Assembly: GCA_049511715.1 (NCBI GenBank)
Contig: JBEKXU010000009.1
Location: 80,291-144,290, forward strand
Source of the DNA: JBEKHT01 sp049511715
GTDB lineage: Bacteria > Chloroflexota > Anaerolineae > Anaerolineales > RBG-16-64-43
Length of the DNA: 64,000 bases
Direction: 5' to 3'
Part shown: positions 1 to 8,499 of the stretch, piece by piece
How the letters are laid out: every line of letters begins with the position of its first letter
Numbering within the stretch: the first letter of the stretch is position 1
Position numbers and translations under genes: made by a program
Notes under the pieces: generated by a model
Database searches by the model: none
Seen by the model: only the letters and a program-made list of their open reading frames with translations
What the model was told of the DNA's origin: nothing

Positions 1-149
1 TGGCCCTGCAGAAAGGGGTCTATGCCACCGTGCCCGTCGAGACTTGTACTCAGGGGGTCAAGAGGGTCGATGTGGAGCAGTTCTACGACTCCGACCAATA
101 TCGCCCTCGCGTCGAGCATATCTTGGGCAAACCAGTGTTTCTCTACTAG
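1..149 (+). CDS. 6-phosphofructokinase, C-terminal end (partial)
   Basis: The open frame enters from the left edge and stops at 147-149, leaving 48 residues. The tail contains VKRVDVEQFYD, then YRPR, and ends LGKPVFLY. This resembles the C-terminus of the longer actinobacterial/PPi-type phosphofructokinases, which commonly end in a VDV..(F/Y)YD...YRP...GKPMFL pattern. The enzyme phosphorylates fructose 6-phosphate in glycolysis. The catalytic domain lies outside the window, so ATP versus PPi use cannot be judged. Identification rests only on this short tail. Confidence 0.6.
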   Translation, partial: ALQKGVYATVPVETCTQGVKRVDVEQFYDSDQYRPRVEHILGKPVFLY

Positions 150-216
150 GGGGGACGGGTCGAGTAGCCGACCTGGAGAGAGGCGTTCGGGTCGCATAGG
201 GGAAAAGAAGCTGGCC

Positions 217-672
217 ATGGAGGAAACGCCCAAGCTGAACAAACCACCTTCAGGACAGAGCCGGGCAACTCAACCGCCTCCAGAGAATCCCAAGACAGAG
301 CATGTCCCCAAAATCCTCCGAGTTGCCCTTGTCCTGGGAGCGCTGTTGGGTGTGTGGCTCGTGGTGGAAGGACTGTACGCCAGGCTTTTTGGCCAGCTTC
401 CAGAGGTTTCAACACATTTTGAGCTATGGGCCTCACTCTTGATCCGCTGGAAAATAGATCCGGCAAGGTTGGGTTGGCCTCTGGTGGTGGTCGGAACAAC
501 TTGGTGGGGGTCCCTGGCCGGGGTTTGGATTCGCCACCGCTGGGGATGGCCTTTCGCCATGATCCTGGGCCTCATTTCATTGTTCTTTCTTGGGCCCAGC
601 ACACTGATCGCCGCTTGTCTCCTGGCCATCCTTCTGCTTCCCGACGTCAGGGCTTGGAGGTCTTTCGCCTAA
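217..672 (+). CDS. Small membrane protein, unknown function
   Basis: A 151-residue protein. The ATG at 217 is preferred over in-frame upstream starts because the upstream part overlaps the phosphofructokinase tail and has no protein-like character. The N-terminal ~30 residues are hydrophilic and Pro-rich. Three hydrophobic segments follow, at about residues 33-53, 88-105 and 112-143, with charged residues (RHRWGW) between the second and third. It overlaps the next gene's proposed start by about 19 nt, so the two may be co-transcribed. I recognise no family or catalytic motif; it is probably an inner-membrane protein. Confidence 0.6.
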   Translation: MEETPKLNKPPSGQSRATQPPPENPKTEHVPKILRVALVLGALLGVWLVVEGLYARLFGQLPEVSTHFELWASLLIRWKIDPARLGWPLVVVGTTWWGSLAGVWIRHRWGWPFAMILGLISLFFLGPSTLIAACLLAILLLPDVRAWRSFA

Positions 673-1820
673 AGGGGTGGGTGGGCCTGCTTCTGCTGGG
701 CGCGTTGCTGCCTGGTTGCGCCGGAGGAAACCTGCCCACTGCACGTCCTTCCCCTGCCCCGAAGGCAAGCCCCGCCCCCATTTCTGTTACAGCCATAATG
801 AAACCGTCGGCCGTCCCGCTGGCCACCGGGGAGGCTGTACCCTCAGGTCCAGCGGTTGCCTCCCCCTTGTATCTCACCCCGGAGCCCCCTCCAGTCTTCT
901 CTACCTCTATCCTCCAGAAAGGAGTCGTTCCACAAACCTACCTGCAGAGTGAGTGCGCCTACCTCCAGGAGCAGTGGGACCCAAACCGCAGTGCACCTGG
1001 CACGATTGTGGTTCCGGTCTTCTTTCACGGCGTGAGTCCACAGGGAGACCCAAAGTCGAACACAACCTCTTTGGCAGACCTGCAAGCCGCGCTGTGGACG
1101 GCCAAGCAGCTGGGATATGAGATGATCACCTCTCAGCAGTTGGCCGCCTTCCTCTACTCCAATGCGAGAATCCCCTTTCGATCGATGATCTGGATTGTCG
1201 ATGATCACAACATCGGCACCTTGGAGAATCAAATGGTGCCGATTGCGCGCCAAAACGGTTGGGTGATTACGTCGGCCTGGGAAATTGCCTCAACAACGCC
1301 GGAACTCTGGACGAGGATCGAGAAACTCAGTGCCACAGGACTGGTCGACGTGGAGGCTCACGGCTACATCCACAACATTCCGATTTCTTCTGCGAGTTCG
1401 GAAGCCTACTTGGAGGGAGAGATCTACAAACCCATCCCCATCCTCGAACAGCATTTTGGCCATCGACCGGTGGCATTGATCTGGCCAGGGAGCGGCTTTA
1501 CTCCCCACGCCGCCGCCGTGGCCCGCCAAGCCGGCTACGAACTGGCTTTCACCTCCTACGCCCGCGGGCCGCTCATGTTCGATTGGATCCCTCTCGGCGG
1601 GTGGGAGCGCACGGTGGGCGACCCGCTCATGGTCTTGCCTCGAGAGTGGGGATCGTCCGGCCTCGCTGGCCAGCTGGACAAGTATGCCCAATTGGGGGAG
1701 CAAGCCGCGGGCCAGGCGAGCAAGAGCTATCCTGAGGAGGCCCGCTACTACCGCGAAGCCTGCGGCGGGGAACTTTTTCCCCCCGCCACACCTCAACCCC
1801 AGCGGACGCAAACCCCGTAG
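654..1820 (+). CDS. Polysaccharide-deacetylase-like (NodB-fold) lipoprotein
   Basis: An exported protein of about 388 residues. The N-terminus has basic residues, a Leu-rich stretch and a lipobox ending LLPGC, followed by a Pro/Ala/Ser linker of some 60 residues typical of Chloroflexota lipoproteins. The rest looks like a carbohydrate esterase family 4 / polysaccharide deacetylase domain. A WIVDDHN segment stands where the family has its metal-binding Asp pair, AHGYIH gives a spaced His pair, and WPGSGFTPHA resembles the later substrate-loop motif. The family removes N- or O-acetyl groups from cell-wall or extracellular glycans. The start is uncertain: TTG at 654 gives a proper signal-peptide n-region, while GTG at 681 is a shorter alternative. 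Confidence 0.65.
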   Translation: MEVFRLKGWVGLLLLGALLPGCAGGNLPTARPSPAPKASPAPISVTAIMKPSAVPLATGEAVPSGPAVASPLYLTPEPPPVFSTSILQKGVVPQTYLQSECAYLQEQWDPNRSAPGTIVVPVFFHGVSPQGDPKSNTTSLADLQAALWTAKQLGYEMITSQQLAAFLYSNARIPFRSMIWIVDDHNIGTLENQMVPIARQNGWVITSAWEIASTTPELWTRIEKLSATGLVDVEAHGYIHNIPISSASSEAYLEGEIYKPIPILEQHFGHRPVALIWPGSGFTPHAAAVARQAGYELAFTSYARGPLMFDWIPLGGWERTVGDPLMVLPREWGSSGLAGQLDKYAQLGEQAAGQASKSYPEEARYYREACGGELFPPATPQPQRTQTP

Positions 1821-2296
1821 ACCCTCCCGACCGGACAACCGCGCTTCGCATCATTCAGGCTTTTGAGGGCGATGACCGGGGGTAGCCCGCAACATCCAGG
1901 AGCCATGGAAGCTGTCCCGCACCTCCATCCTTGCCTTCAACGCGGCCGCCTTCGGCAGCCTCACGGTTCTCGTCCGATCCCAAAGAGGACCGCTCTGTTC
2001 GTCTCGAGAACCCTCTCGATTTCCCCCTCAAGAGGTCGCTCCTGGGAGCCTTGTGGCTGTGGTTCTCCCGCTCCTTAGGGGCTCGCGGCTGCCGGCACGG
2101 GACCAGGGCATGGAGTACCCGGATCCGGACCCCCTTCCAGCGGCGGTTCCGCGTGCTTGACCCCGGAATGGGTGTCCTCCCACTGTATCGTGGGGTGAGG
2201 GCTGAGTTGAACCCAAGGGGCCGACTGGCTTCTCTTGCGTTCCTCCTGATCGGGGGGAATAGCGCTATTACCGCCGGCAGGGATTCTTGGGCTGGC
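1821..2296. other. Intergenic region, no gene supported
   Basis: About 475 bases between the deacetylase stop and the promoter of the next unit. Open frames on both strands here have unnatural composition (Arg/Ser/Pro-rich) and no ribosome-binding site. I see no RNA gene or terminator in it. Confidence 0.4.
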
Positions 2297-2324
2297 TTGC
2301 GGATTGGGGGGAGTCTCTTATAAT
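2297..2324 (+). promoter_or_regulatory. Sigma-70-type promoter for the SPFH unit
   Basis: TTGCGG at 2297-2302 and a consensus TATAAT at 2319-2324 are separated by 16 bases. The -10 is perfect and the -35 matches three of six consensus positions. The start of transcription would fall near 2331, some 46 bases before the ATG at 2377. Confidence 0.55.
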
Positions 2325-2330
2325 TATTGT

Positions 2331-2346
2331 CCGGGTTTAAACTCGG
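2331..2346. promoter_or_regulatory. 16-bp palindrome at the transcription start (possible operator)
   Basis: CCGGGTTTAAACTCGG is self-complementary except for one G/T position in each arm, with GTTTAAAC at the centre. It sits directly on the predicted +1 of the promoter at 2297-2324, where a bound repressor would block initiation. The regulator is unknown. The HTH domain of the downstream SPFH protein is one candidate, but this is inference. Confidence 0.35.
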
Positions 2347-2376
2347 GCCCGGTCTGTGACGGGAAGGAGTACAACG

Positions 2377-2898
2377 ATGTCGGATCTTGTCTCGAAGGCA
2401 AAGGAAGGCCGAGGCTCGCTCGAAAAGATTGCTGCCGCAATCCCCGGATTTAGCGGGTATATGGAACGCGCCACGCGCCGCGACGCGGACAGACTTCTGC
2501 GCCAGACGGTGGCAGCGGGTTTTGAGCAGCAATGGTCCCGGGTTTCGGAGATCCAGAGGCAGCTCGCGGCCTCCAAGCTGATTGAGCTTGTGGGGAGTCT
2601 GGAGGCAGCCGCACTGAAGCTGCGCATCCTGACCGACCGCATACGCACCGCCTCCTACGGGTACGCCGGGTTCTTCGATATCATCAAGATCAACGAGGCC
2701 CAGCTGGCACAGCTATACCAGTTTGACAACAGTCTGCTGGACTTGGTCAAGCAGGTGACCGCGGCGGTCGACAATGTGGAGTCATCGGTGGGCAGTGACG
2801 GACTGCCTGCTGCGATTCGTAATCTGACCGGGTTGGCGCAGACCGGCGTCGACACCTTTGCAGGCCGAAGTGAGGTCCTCACTTCGGCTGGGCAGTAG
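2377..2898 (+). CDS. Conserved helical protein of unknown function, partner of the SPFH gene
   Basis: A 173-residue protein starting at ATG 2377, six bases after a strong GGAAGGAGT ribosome site. There is no signal peptide or membrane segment. The sequence is mostly predicted helix, with charged and Leu-rich repeats consistent with coiled coil around residues 25-85 and 110-145. The segment MERATRRDADRLLR is a notable conserved-looking stretch. It is followed after about 100 bases by the SPFH-HTH gene on the same strand, with no terminator between, so the two probably form one operon and may work together. I do not recognise a named family. Confidence 0.65.
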   Translation: MSDLVSKAKEGRGSLEKIAAAIPGFSGYMERATRRDADRLLRQTVAAGFEQQWSRVSEIQRQLAASKLIELVGSLEAAALKLRILTDRIRTASYGYAGFFDIIKINEAQLAQLYQFDNSLLDLVKQVTAAVDNVESSVGSDGLPAAIRNLTGLAQTGVDTFAGRSEVLTSAGQ

Positions 2899-2997
2899 CC
2901 CGGTTCTCCCTTCAGCTGGGGCGCGGGTTGCGACTCCGAGCTGGAGACGGTGCGACAGCACCCATAGGCGGGCTGGGTTTCACGGAGAGAGCAAACC

Positions 2998-4029
2998 ATG
3001 GCGAGAATATTCGATGTTATTGAGTATCCAGATGAAATGCAAAACGAAATCGTACACCGGATTCCGGACACCGGGTTTGGGGACTTTCGAATCGGATCGC
3101 AGGTCATTGTCCGGGAGGCCCAGGCTGCGGTGTTCTTCCGCGATGGCAAAGCACTGGACGTCTTTAGCGCAGGGCGCCACACCATTTCGACCGCCAATAT
3201 CCCCCTGGTCGTCGGCTTGATTGGTCGCGCCTTCAATGACCGGACTCCTTTCACCGCCGAGGTGTACTTCGTCTCGATCAAGGAGTTCGCGGATCAGAAG
3301 TGGGGGACACCGCAACCCATCATCGTTCGCAACCCGGGGATGGGTTTGGGGGTCGCCCTGCTCCAGAGTTTCGGCACCTACTCCTTCCAGGTTTCTAATC
3401 CTCAGCAGTTCGTGGCTCAGATTGTGGGTACGGTCGGGACCTATGACACCTCGGCCATTCAGGACCGGCTGCGGGCCATGCTGCTCTCCAAGCTCCAGGA
3501 AATGCTGGGATCCACGGCGGCGCAGAAAGCTGTGCCGGAGCTGATCGCTCTGACGGAAGAGCTGGGAGCCTCGGTTCGCGCCAAAGCTCAGGATGACTTC
3601 CAGGCGCTGGGACTGACGCTGAAGTCTTTTTACATCGAGAACCTGAAAGCCTCGGAGAAGTCGGCTGAGGACCTGCGGTCGATGGGTTTGCTGGACATGG
3701 CGACCTACACGCAGCTCCAGGCGGCCGACGCGATGCGGGAAGCCGCTCGCAACCCTCAGGGCGGCGCGGGGTTGACGGCAGGAATTGGAGCTGGCGTCGG
3801 CCTGGGTCAGGCGATGAGCCAGGCACTCCAGGGAGCCGCGAGCGCACCGGCCGGCGGACAACCCGGGACGATGCTGGATGTCATGACCGTCTCAGACGCC
3901 GCTGCTGCCCTGAAAGTGAGTGAAGAGGACGTGCTCGGCTTGATCAACAGTGGCGACCTGAAGGCCAAGAAGATTGGGACGACCTTTCGCATCAGCCGCA
4001 CCGCTTTGCAGGAATACCTCTCCAAGTAG
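2998..4029 (+). CDS. SPFH-domain protein with C-terminal helix-turn-helix (excisionase-type) domain
   Basis: A 343-residue cytosolic protein (no signal peptide) starting at an ATG behind a GGAGAG site. Residues ~1-230 resemble the 'virion core protein-like' branch of the SPFH superfamily: an N-terminal part with IVHRIPD and a core with VFFRDGKALDVFSAGRHT, then a helical region rich in Ala/Glu. A Gly/Ala-rich linker (~245-285) leads to a compact DNA-binding-like domain, ~residues 293-343, containing SVDAAAALK-like and FRISRTALQEYL elements (MTVSDAAAALKVS then GTTFRISRTALQEYL), typical of MerR/excisionase HTH_17 domains. SPFH proteins form large ring or cage oligomers; a DNA-binding tail on one is unusual. 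It lies in an operon with the helical protein upstream. Confidence 0.75.
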   Translation: MARIFDVIEYPDEMQNEIVHRIPDTGFGDFRIGSQVIVREAQAAVFFRDGKALDVFSAGRHTISTANIPLVVGLIGRAFNDRTPFTAEVYFVSIKEFADQKWGTPQPIIVRNPGMGLGVALLQSFGTYSFQVSNPQQFVAQIVGTVGTYDTSAIQDRLRAMLLSKLQEMLGSTAAQKAVPELIALTEELGASVRAKAQDDFQALGLTLKSFYIENLKASEKSAEDLRSMGLLDMATYTQLQAADAMREAARNPQGGAGLTAGIGAGVGLGQAMSQALQGAASAPAGGQPGTMLDVMTVSDAAAALKVSEEDVLGLINSGDLKAKKIGTTFRISRTALQEYLSK

Positions 4030-4154
4030 TCGGCCGTCCCCTCTGGCATCCCGGGGGAGGAAGAGGCTGGCCCGAGGGGCGTCGGCCGCTTGACCGGCAC
4101 CCAGCCTGGCGGCGGAAGCGCTCCGGTTGCGGCGAAGCAAGCGCGAATAAAGAA

Positions 4155-4191
4155 GAGGGAGGGGCGACAGACCTCGCCCCTCCCTCCTTTT
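4155..4191. terminator. Bidirectional intrinsic terminator
   Basis: A perfect 13-bp GC-rich stem (4155-4167 with 4174-4186) with the loop CAGACC is followed by CTTTTC on the plus strand and, read on the minus strand, by a TTCTTTATT tract. It lies between the convergent SPFH gene (plus) and the plsX-fabF-NERD unit (minus) and probably serves both. Confidence 0.85.
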
Positions 4192-4208
4192 CAACCCGCC
4201 GGGCAAGC

Positions 4209-4904
4209 CTAGTGCTTGATGGACGTCACAACCCGATCCAGTTGGCTGGCGTTCAGCCCCACCCCTTTTGGCAAATGGCGAAGGTACTCCTTCAGCTTCT
4301 GCCCATAAAGCACAGGCACAGGAGCGGAATCTGCATCGACGGCGCTCTGTTCGTTGGTAAAGACGATGATGGGCTGGACCGGAGGGGGTTCGTCCCCCTG
4401 CAGGAGACGCTTCAACCGCTCCTGGAGCGACTGCGCCTCCGCTTGGCCTTCCAGGGTCGGATTTCCGAGGCTCTCCTGGGCAAAGAACTTGCGGAACCAG
4501 GACACCCCGGAGTGATGCCAGCGTTTGCCATCGTAGCTCACCTGCCCTCCTTGGAACTTGGGCACGAGAGCGAAGACGCCGGCAGGGGAGAAGAGCGCGT
4601 GTCCGCTGCCCAGATAGTAGTGGACAATGAGGTACTGGTCATCCAGCCCCTTTAGGGCCGCGTCGAGTGCTTGGTCCGGGCGGGGAGTCCGGCCGTAACG
4701 GTTGGTAAAGTAGATTCCGATGTTGGCCAAAACGAATCCCGACATTAAGGCAGCCAGGGAGAGATCGGCCCTCTGAGGCTGAAGGAAAGTGACCGCCATG
4801 CCTCCTACGAGAATAAGCAACCCTCCCAGATGAGCGCCAAGGCCGATACGGCTGTTTCGTTTGATCAGGGATTCGTTGGTGATCCGCTTCACGATGTCTC
4901 CCAT
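4209..4904 (-). CDS. NERD-like (nuclease-related) membrane protein
   Basis: A 231-residue protein. Two hydrophobic segments near the N-terminus (about residues 26-43 and 49-66) anchor it, and the rest is soluble. The soluble part resembles a NERD domain: a GLDDQYLIVHYYL strand, a central GVFALVPKFQGGQVSYDGKRW region as in nuclease-like folds, and PIIVFTNEQSAVDAD near the C-terminus. NERD domains are thought to relate to restriction-nuclease folds, but activity is rarely shown. The ATG at 4904 lies inside the end of fabF (16-nt overlap, different frame), which suggests translational coupling. Why it sits with fatty-acid genes is unclear. Confidence 0.6.
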   Translation of the reverse strand: MGDIVKRITNESLIKRNSRIGLGAHLGGLLILVGGMAVTFLQPQRADLSLAALMSGFVLANIGIYFTNRYGRTPRPDQALDAALKGLDDQYLIVHYYLGSGHALFSPAGVFALVPKFQGGQVSYDGKRWHHSGVSWFRKFFAQESLGNPTLEGQAEAQSLQERLKRLLQGDEPPPVQPIIVFTNEQSAVDADSAPVPVLYGQKLKEYLRHLPKGVGLNASQLDRVVTSIKH

Positions 4905-6148
4905 TTGCGCAAGACTAAGCAGGCGTTCTGACCACCCAGGCCGAACGAGTTGGAAAGCGCGACATGAATATCGGCCGACCGCGCTACGTTGGGGACGTAG
5001 TCGAGATCGCAGACCGGGTCCGGGATGACCGAATTAATGGTGGGGTGAATCTGGCCTGCCTGGAGGGACAAGGCGCAGACAATCGCCTCGATGGCCCCGG
5101 AAGCTCCCAGAGCATGACCAATCATAGACTTGGTCGAACTGATCGGGATGGAATAAGCGCGCTGTCCGAATAACCGCTTAATGGCCAGCGTTTCCATGGC
5201 GTCGTTGGCCTCGGTGGAGGTGCCGTGAGCGTTGATGTAATCGACCTCTTGCGGCGCAACGGAAGCGTTCTCCAGGGCCCAGCGCATGGTGCGAAGTGCT
5301 CCCTCGCCGCTGGGTTCCGGTGACGCCACGTGATAGGCGTCGGAGGAGGAAGCATGCCCGAGCAGCTCGGCATAGATGTGCACCCCTCGCTGCAGGGCGT
5401 GCTCCAGGCTCTCGAGAACGAGGGTCGCCGCTCCCTCGGAGAATACGAAGCCTTCGCGATCGCGGTCGAATGGACGGGAGGCCTCGCTGGCCCGGTCATT
5501 AAAGTGGATGGGCAAAGCGCGGAGGGAGGCAAATCCCCCGATGGTGAAATCACAGATGATGCCCTCCGCGCCGCCGCAGAAGGCCACATCCGCCCGATCC
5601 CGCCGGATCATTTCCAGTCCCTCTCCGATCGTTTGAGTCCCAGTCGCACAGGAGGTGCTCAGGGTGAGATTCGGTCCCCGAGCGCCCAGCAGGTGTGCGA
5701 TGTGAAAGGTGGAACTGTTCGGGAGCACCGCGGGCACAGAAAAGGGGTTGATGCGATCGTAACCTCGCCGGCGCATGGTCTGGATCTCTTGATCGAGACG
5801 GTCGATGGCCCCGATCGCGGTTCCATAAACCAGCGCCACGCGTTCGGGATCGGCCAGCGGCAGCCCCAGATCCGAGTCGCGAAGCGCCTCCTGCGCCGAG
5901 ACCAGCGCCAGCTGGCTGACGCGCGCCATCCTGCGCGCCTGCTTGGCTTCCATGTACGCGGTGGGGTCGAAGCCTTTGACCTCCCCTGCAATCTGGCAGG
6001 GAAGGTCCCGTGGATCGAACTGGGTGATTCGGGTAATTCCTGAGCGGCCAGCGAGCAGGCCTTCCCAAAGGTCGCTCACGGAGAGACCCAGTGGCGTGAT
6101 GGCGCCCAGTCCAGTGATCACGGTGCGCTTGTTGGAAGACTGATTCAT
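4889..6148 (-). CDS. fabF: 3-oxoacyl-[acyl-carrier-protein] synthase II (KAS II)
   Basis: A 419-residue protein, the usual length for FabF. It condenses malonyl-ACP with acyl-ACP in fatty-acid elongation. The complete Cys-His-His triad is visible: C167 in STSCATG, H308 in NAHGTST and H345 in SMIGHALGASG. GLGAITPLG near the N-terminus and SNSFGLGGQNA near the C-terminus are also family hallmarks. It lies 31 bases downstream of plsX and overlaps the NERD-like gene, all on the minus strand. The usual fabD, fabG and acpP between plsX and fabF are absent here and must lie elsewhere. Confidence 0.95.
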   Translation of the reverse strand: MNQSSNKRTVITGLGAITPLGLSVSDLWEGLLAGRSGITRITQFDPRDLPCQIAGEVKGFDPTAYMEAKQARRMARVSQLALVSAQEALRDSDLGLPLADPERVALVYGTAIGAIDRLDQEIQTMRRRGYDRINPFSVPAVLPNSSTFHIAHLLGARGPNLTLSTSCATGTQTIGEGLEMIRRDRADVAFCGGAEGIICDFTIGGFASLRALPIHFNDRASEASRPFDRDREGFVFSEGAATLVLESLEHALQRGVHIYAELLGHASSSDAYHVASPEPSGEGALRTMRWALENASVAPQEVDYINAHGTSTEANDAMETLAIKRLFGQRAYSIPISSTKSMIGHALGASGAIEAIVCALSLQAGQIHPTINSVIPDPVCDLDYVPNVARSADIHVALSNSFGLGGQNACLVLRKWETS

Positions 6149-6179
6149 GGCTGGTCCGACAAGCCTGTCCCTCGGGGAC

Positions 6180-7199
6180 CTAGGCCGGGGAGGGAAGGCG
6201 CTGGCCGATCTCCGCGCGGATCGAATTCAGGACGTCCGCCTCGACGGCCCGCTTGGCCAGCCGCACGGCGTTCTCGATGGCCAGCGCGTTGGAGCGCCCG
6301 TGTCCGACAAAGATGAGTCCGTCGATGCCGAGCAGAGGTGCGGCTCCTTCCTCGGTCGGGTCGAGCAGCTTCGCCACAGACCGAAGCGTCGGCCGCACCA
6401 ACAGGCCTCCCAGCTTGCCCAGGAGGGAGGCCGATTGAATCCTATCGCGCATTGTTTCGAGAATCAAGGAGGCCACCGCTTCGGAGGCCTTCAGCAGGAT
6501 ATTCCCGGTGAACCCATCCGTCACGACCACATCGGCCGTTCCGGCCATCAATTCCTTGGGCTCCACATTGCCCAGGTAGTTTAGGCCGCTCACCAGAAGT
6601 TGCTTGTGACTCTCACGGACCAGGGCATCCCCTTTCCCCGCCTCTTCCCCATTGGAGAGCAGAGCCACCCGAGGATTCTTCACCCCGCGTACTCGTTCGG
6701 CATACACTGCTCCCATCACAGCAAATTGGACCACGTTCTCCGGTTTGCAGTCTGGGTTGGCTCCGATGTCGAGCACGACGCATTTGCCCAAACGAGTCGG
6801 GAAAACTGTTGCCAGAGCAGGCCGTTCCACGCCGGCCAGCGTGCCGATGCGAAAATAGGCTGTTGCGGCGGCCGCCCCCGTGTTTCCGGCCGTCACGAAG
6901 GCTTGGGCCTCCCCGCGCTTGACTAGGTCCATGCCCACCGCCATCGAAGTGCGCGGTTCTTTGCGTTTCGCCTTGAGCGCCAGGGCCAACCCCTTGTCCT
7001 CCATCGTCAGCATTTCGGGTGAGTGCACGACGCGGATCGGGAGGCCCTGGGTCTCCAGCGGCTCGAGCACTGTGCGGATTTGAGACTCGTCGCCTACCAG
7101 GATGATCTCGATCCCGTACTTGCGGGCCGCAGCCACAGCCCCTTCGACATCCGGCTGGGGATAGTGATCCGATCCCATCGCGTCCACGGCTATCTTCAT
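6180..7199 (-). CDS. plsX: Phosphate acyltransferase PlsX
   Basis: A 339-residue protein converting acyl-ACP to acyl-phosphate, the first step of the PlsX/PlsY route to phospholipids. Family hallmarks include the N-terminal MKIAVDAMGSDHYP (normally AVDAMGGD), the glycine-rich FVTAGNTGAAAA segment, LDIGANPDCKPENVVQFAVMG and VVTDGFTGNILLK. The ATG at 7199 is chosen over GTG at 7205 because it gives the standard N-terminus and proper spacing from the GGGAAGG site. It heads a minus-strand unit with fabF and the NERD-like gene, so acyl-chain synthesis and use are co-expressed. Confidence 0.95.
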   Translation of the reverse strand: MKIAVDAMGSDHYPQPDVEGAVAAARKYGIEIILVGDESQIRTVLEPLETQGLPIRVVHSPEMLTMEDKGLALALKAKRKEPRTSMAVGMDLVKRGEAQAFVTAGNTGAAAATAYFRIGTLAGVERPALATVFPTRLGKCVVLDIGANPDCKPENVVQFAVMGAVYAERVRGVKNPRVALLSNGEEAGKGDALVRESHKQLLVSGLNYLGNVEPKELMAGTADVVVTDGFTGNILLKASEAVASLILETMRDRIQSASLLGKLGGLLVRPTLRSVAKLLDPTEEGAAPLLGIDGLIFVGHGRSNALAIENAVRLAKRAVEADVLNSIRAEIGQRLPSPA

Positions 7200-7335
7200 T
7201 GGCACGACCTTCCCGGTTATTGCCGCGAGGCCACAGCAGGATTTCGAAACCGCTTGGGCGGCAGCGGCTGAGTATCGAGGCTTGCTTTCTCACCTTCGGG
7301 CCGGCAGTTCGCTTCCCTCCGCCGGGTAGTTTAAG

Positions 7336-7363
7336 TTGACACGACGAGTGCCCCAGTTATAAT
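7336..7363 (+). promoter_or_regulatory. Promoter of tRNA-Leu
   Basis: TTGACA at 7336-7341 and TATAAT at 7358-7363, both perfect consensus, are separated by 16 bases. The tRNA begins 17 bases after the -10. Confidence 0.85.
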
Positions 7364-7380
7364 CGAGATTGATCTGTCCT

Positions 7381-7462
7381 GCGCTGGTGCTGGAACTGGC
7401 AGACAGGCATGGTTGAGGGCCATGTGCCGAAAGGCGTGGGGGTTCAACTCCCCCCCAGCGCA
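7381..7462 (+). tRNA. tRNA-Leu (anticodon GAG)
   Basis: A full class II cloverleaf. The acceptor stem GCGCTGG pairs perfectly with CCAGCGC. The anticodon stem CATGG/CCATG encloses the loop TTGAGGG, giving anticodon GAG. A long variable arm (TGCC-GAAA-GGC) and the T arm GGGGG-TTCAACT-CCCCC follow. The discriminator base is A and the CCA end is not encoded. It reads leucine CUC/CUU codons and is a stand-alone gene with its own promoter and terminator. Confidence 0.97.
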
Positions 7463-7465
7463 CAG

Positions 7466-7494
7466 TCCGCCGCCAGCGAAGGCGGCGGATTTTT
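7466..7494 (+). terminator. Intrinsic terminator of tRNA-Leu
   Basis: A 9-bp stem (TCCGCCGCC with GGCGGCGGA, 7466-7474 and 7481-7489) and a six-base loop are followed by TTTTT. It begins four bases after the tRNA. Confidence 0.9.
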
Positions 7495-7695
7495 CTGATT
7501 GTCGCTGGGGGCAGTCGCGCCCCCTCTCGGTCCCTTGCGGGCGGCAGGAATTTGTGCCGGCCTGATCTGCCCCACCTCGCCGAGTCCCGGTCACGATCCC
7601 AGTCCGCGGGGTCGCTGGCCCAGCCCCGAGAAGGCTAGATCTTGTCTAGATCGCCGGGTCGTCCCCAATACCGGCCTAGCGGAACCGACCGCATG

Positions 7696-8499
7696 TCAGA
7701 TCAAGACCTTGCTGAGGAACGCCCTCGTGCGCTCGTGCTGGGGTGAATTGAAGATCTGATCGGGTGTCCCCCGCTCCAGGATCTGGCCCTCATCGATGAA
7801 GATGACGCGCCGGGCCGCCGCCTTGGCAAAGCCGATTTCATGGGACACGACGATCATGGTCATCTCCTGCGCCAACTCTTTCATCACGTCCAGGACCTCT
7901 CCGATCATTTCGGGATCCAAGGCGGAGGTCGGCTCATCGAACAGCATCAGGCTGGGTCGCATGGCCAGAGCTCGGGCGATGGCCACTCGCTGTTGCTGCC
8001 CGCCGGAAAGCTGATTGGGGTAGCTGTCCCGCTTGCTGGCCAAGCCCACACGGGCCAGGAGGCGCTCGCCTTCGGCCTTGGCCTGCGCCAGAGGGGTTTG
8101 CCGCACTCGGAGCGGGGCTTCGAGAATGTTTTCCAGCGCCGTCATGTGGGGAAACAGGTTGAAGCGCTGGAAGACCATTCCGATTTCGGCCCGCTGGCGG
8201 GCGATGTTGTTCTCGCTGTCCTCTATGAGCTTGCCATTGCGCTCCGAGTACCCGTTCAGGTGGCCATTGACGTAGATGTGCCCGCTGTTGATTTTCTCCA
8301 GGTGATTGATGCAACGCAAGAAGGTGCTCTTGCCTGACCCGGAGGGGCCAATAATCACGACCGTCTCGTTCTTTTGCACTTCCAGATTGATGTCCTTTAG
8401 GACGTGCAATGAGCCGAAGTACTTGTTAACCGCCTCAGCCTTCACCACGCTGGAAAGGGCTGCTGGATTGGCGGTGGGGGGCTGCCCAGGAATGGTCAT
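7696..8499 (-). CDS. Polar amino-acid ABC transporter, ATP-binding protein
   Basis: A 267-residue cytoplasmic ATPase of the GlnQ/HisP type that powers uptake of a polar amino acid. Walker A is GPSGSGKS, the Q-loop region is GMVFQRFNLFPHM, the signature is LSGGQQQR, and Walker B is LMLFDEPTSALD followed by the switch His in VSHE. The ATG at 8499 overlaps the permease stop by one base (TAATG), a strong sign of coupled translation and of the correct start. A short insertion (NGYSERNGKLIEDSE) before the Q-loop is common in this subfamily. It is the last gene of a three-gene minus-strand operon. Confidence 0.93.
   Translation of the reverse strand: MTIPGQPPTANPAALSSVVKAEAVNKYFGSLHVLKDINLEVQKNETVVIIGPSGSGKSTFLRCINHLEKINSGHIYVNGHLNGYSERNGKLIEDSENNIARQRAEIGMVFQRFNLFPHMTALENILEAPLRVRQTPLAQAKAEGERLLARVGLASKRDSYPNQLSGGQQQRVAIARALAMRPSLMLFDEPTSALDPEMIGEVLDVMKELAQEMTMIVVSHEIGFAKAAARRVIFIDEGQILERGTPDQIFNSPQHERTRAFLSKVLI

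Noticed and set aside
7331..7594. Minus-strand open frame of 87 codons
   Set aside because: It reads through tRNA-Leu on the opposite strand; its GGELNPHAF segment is the well-known artefact of tRNA antisense translation.
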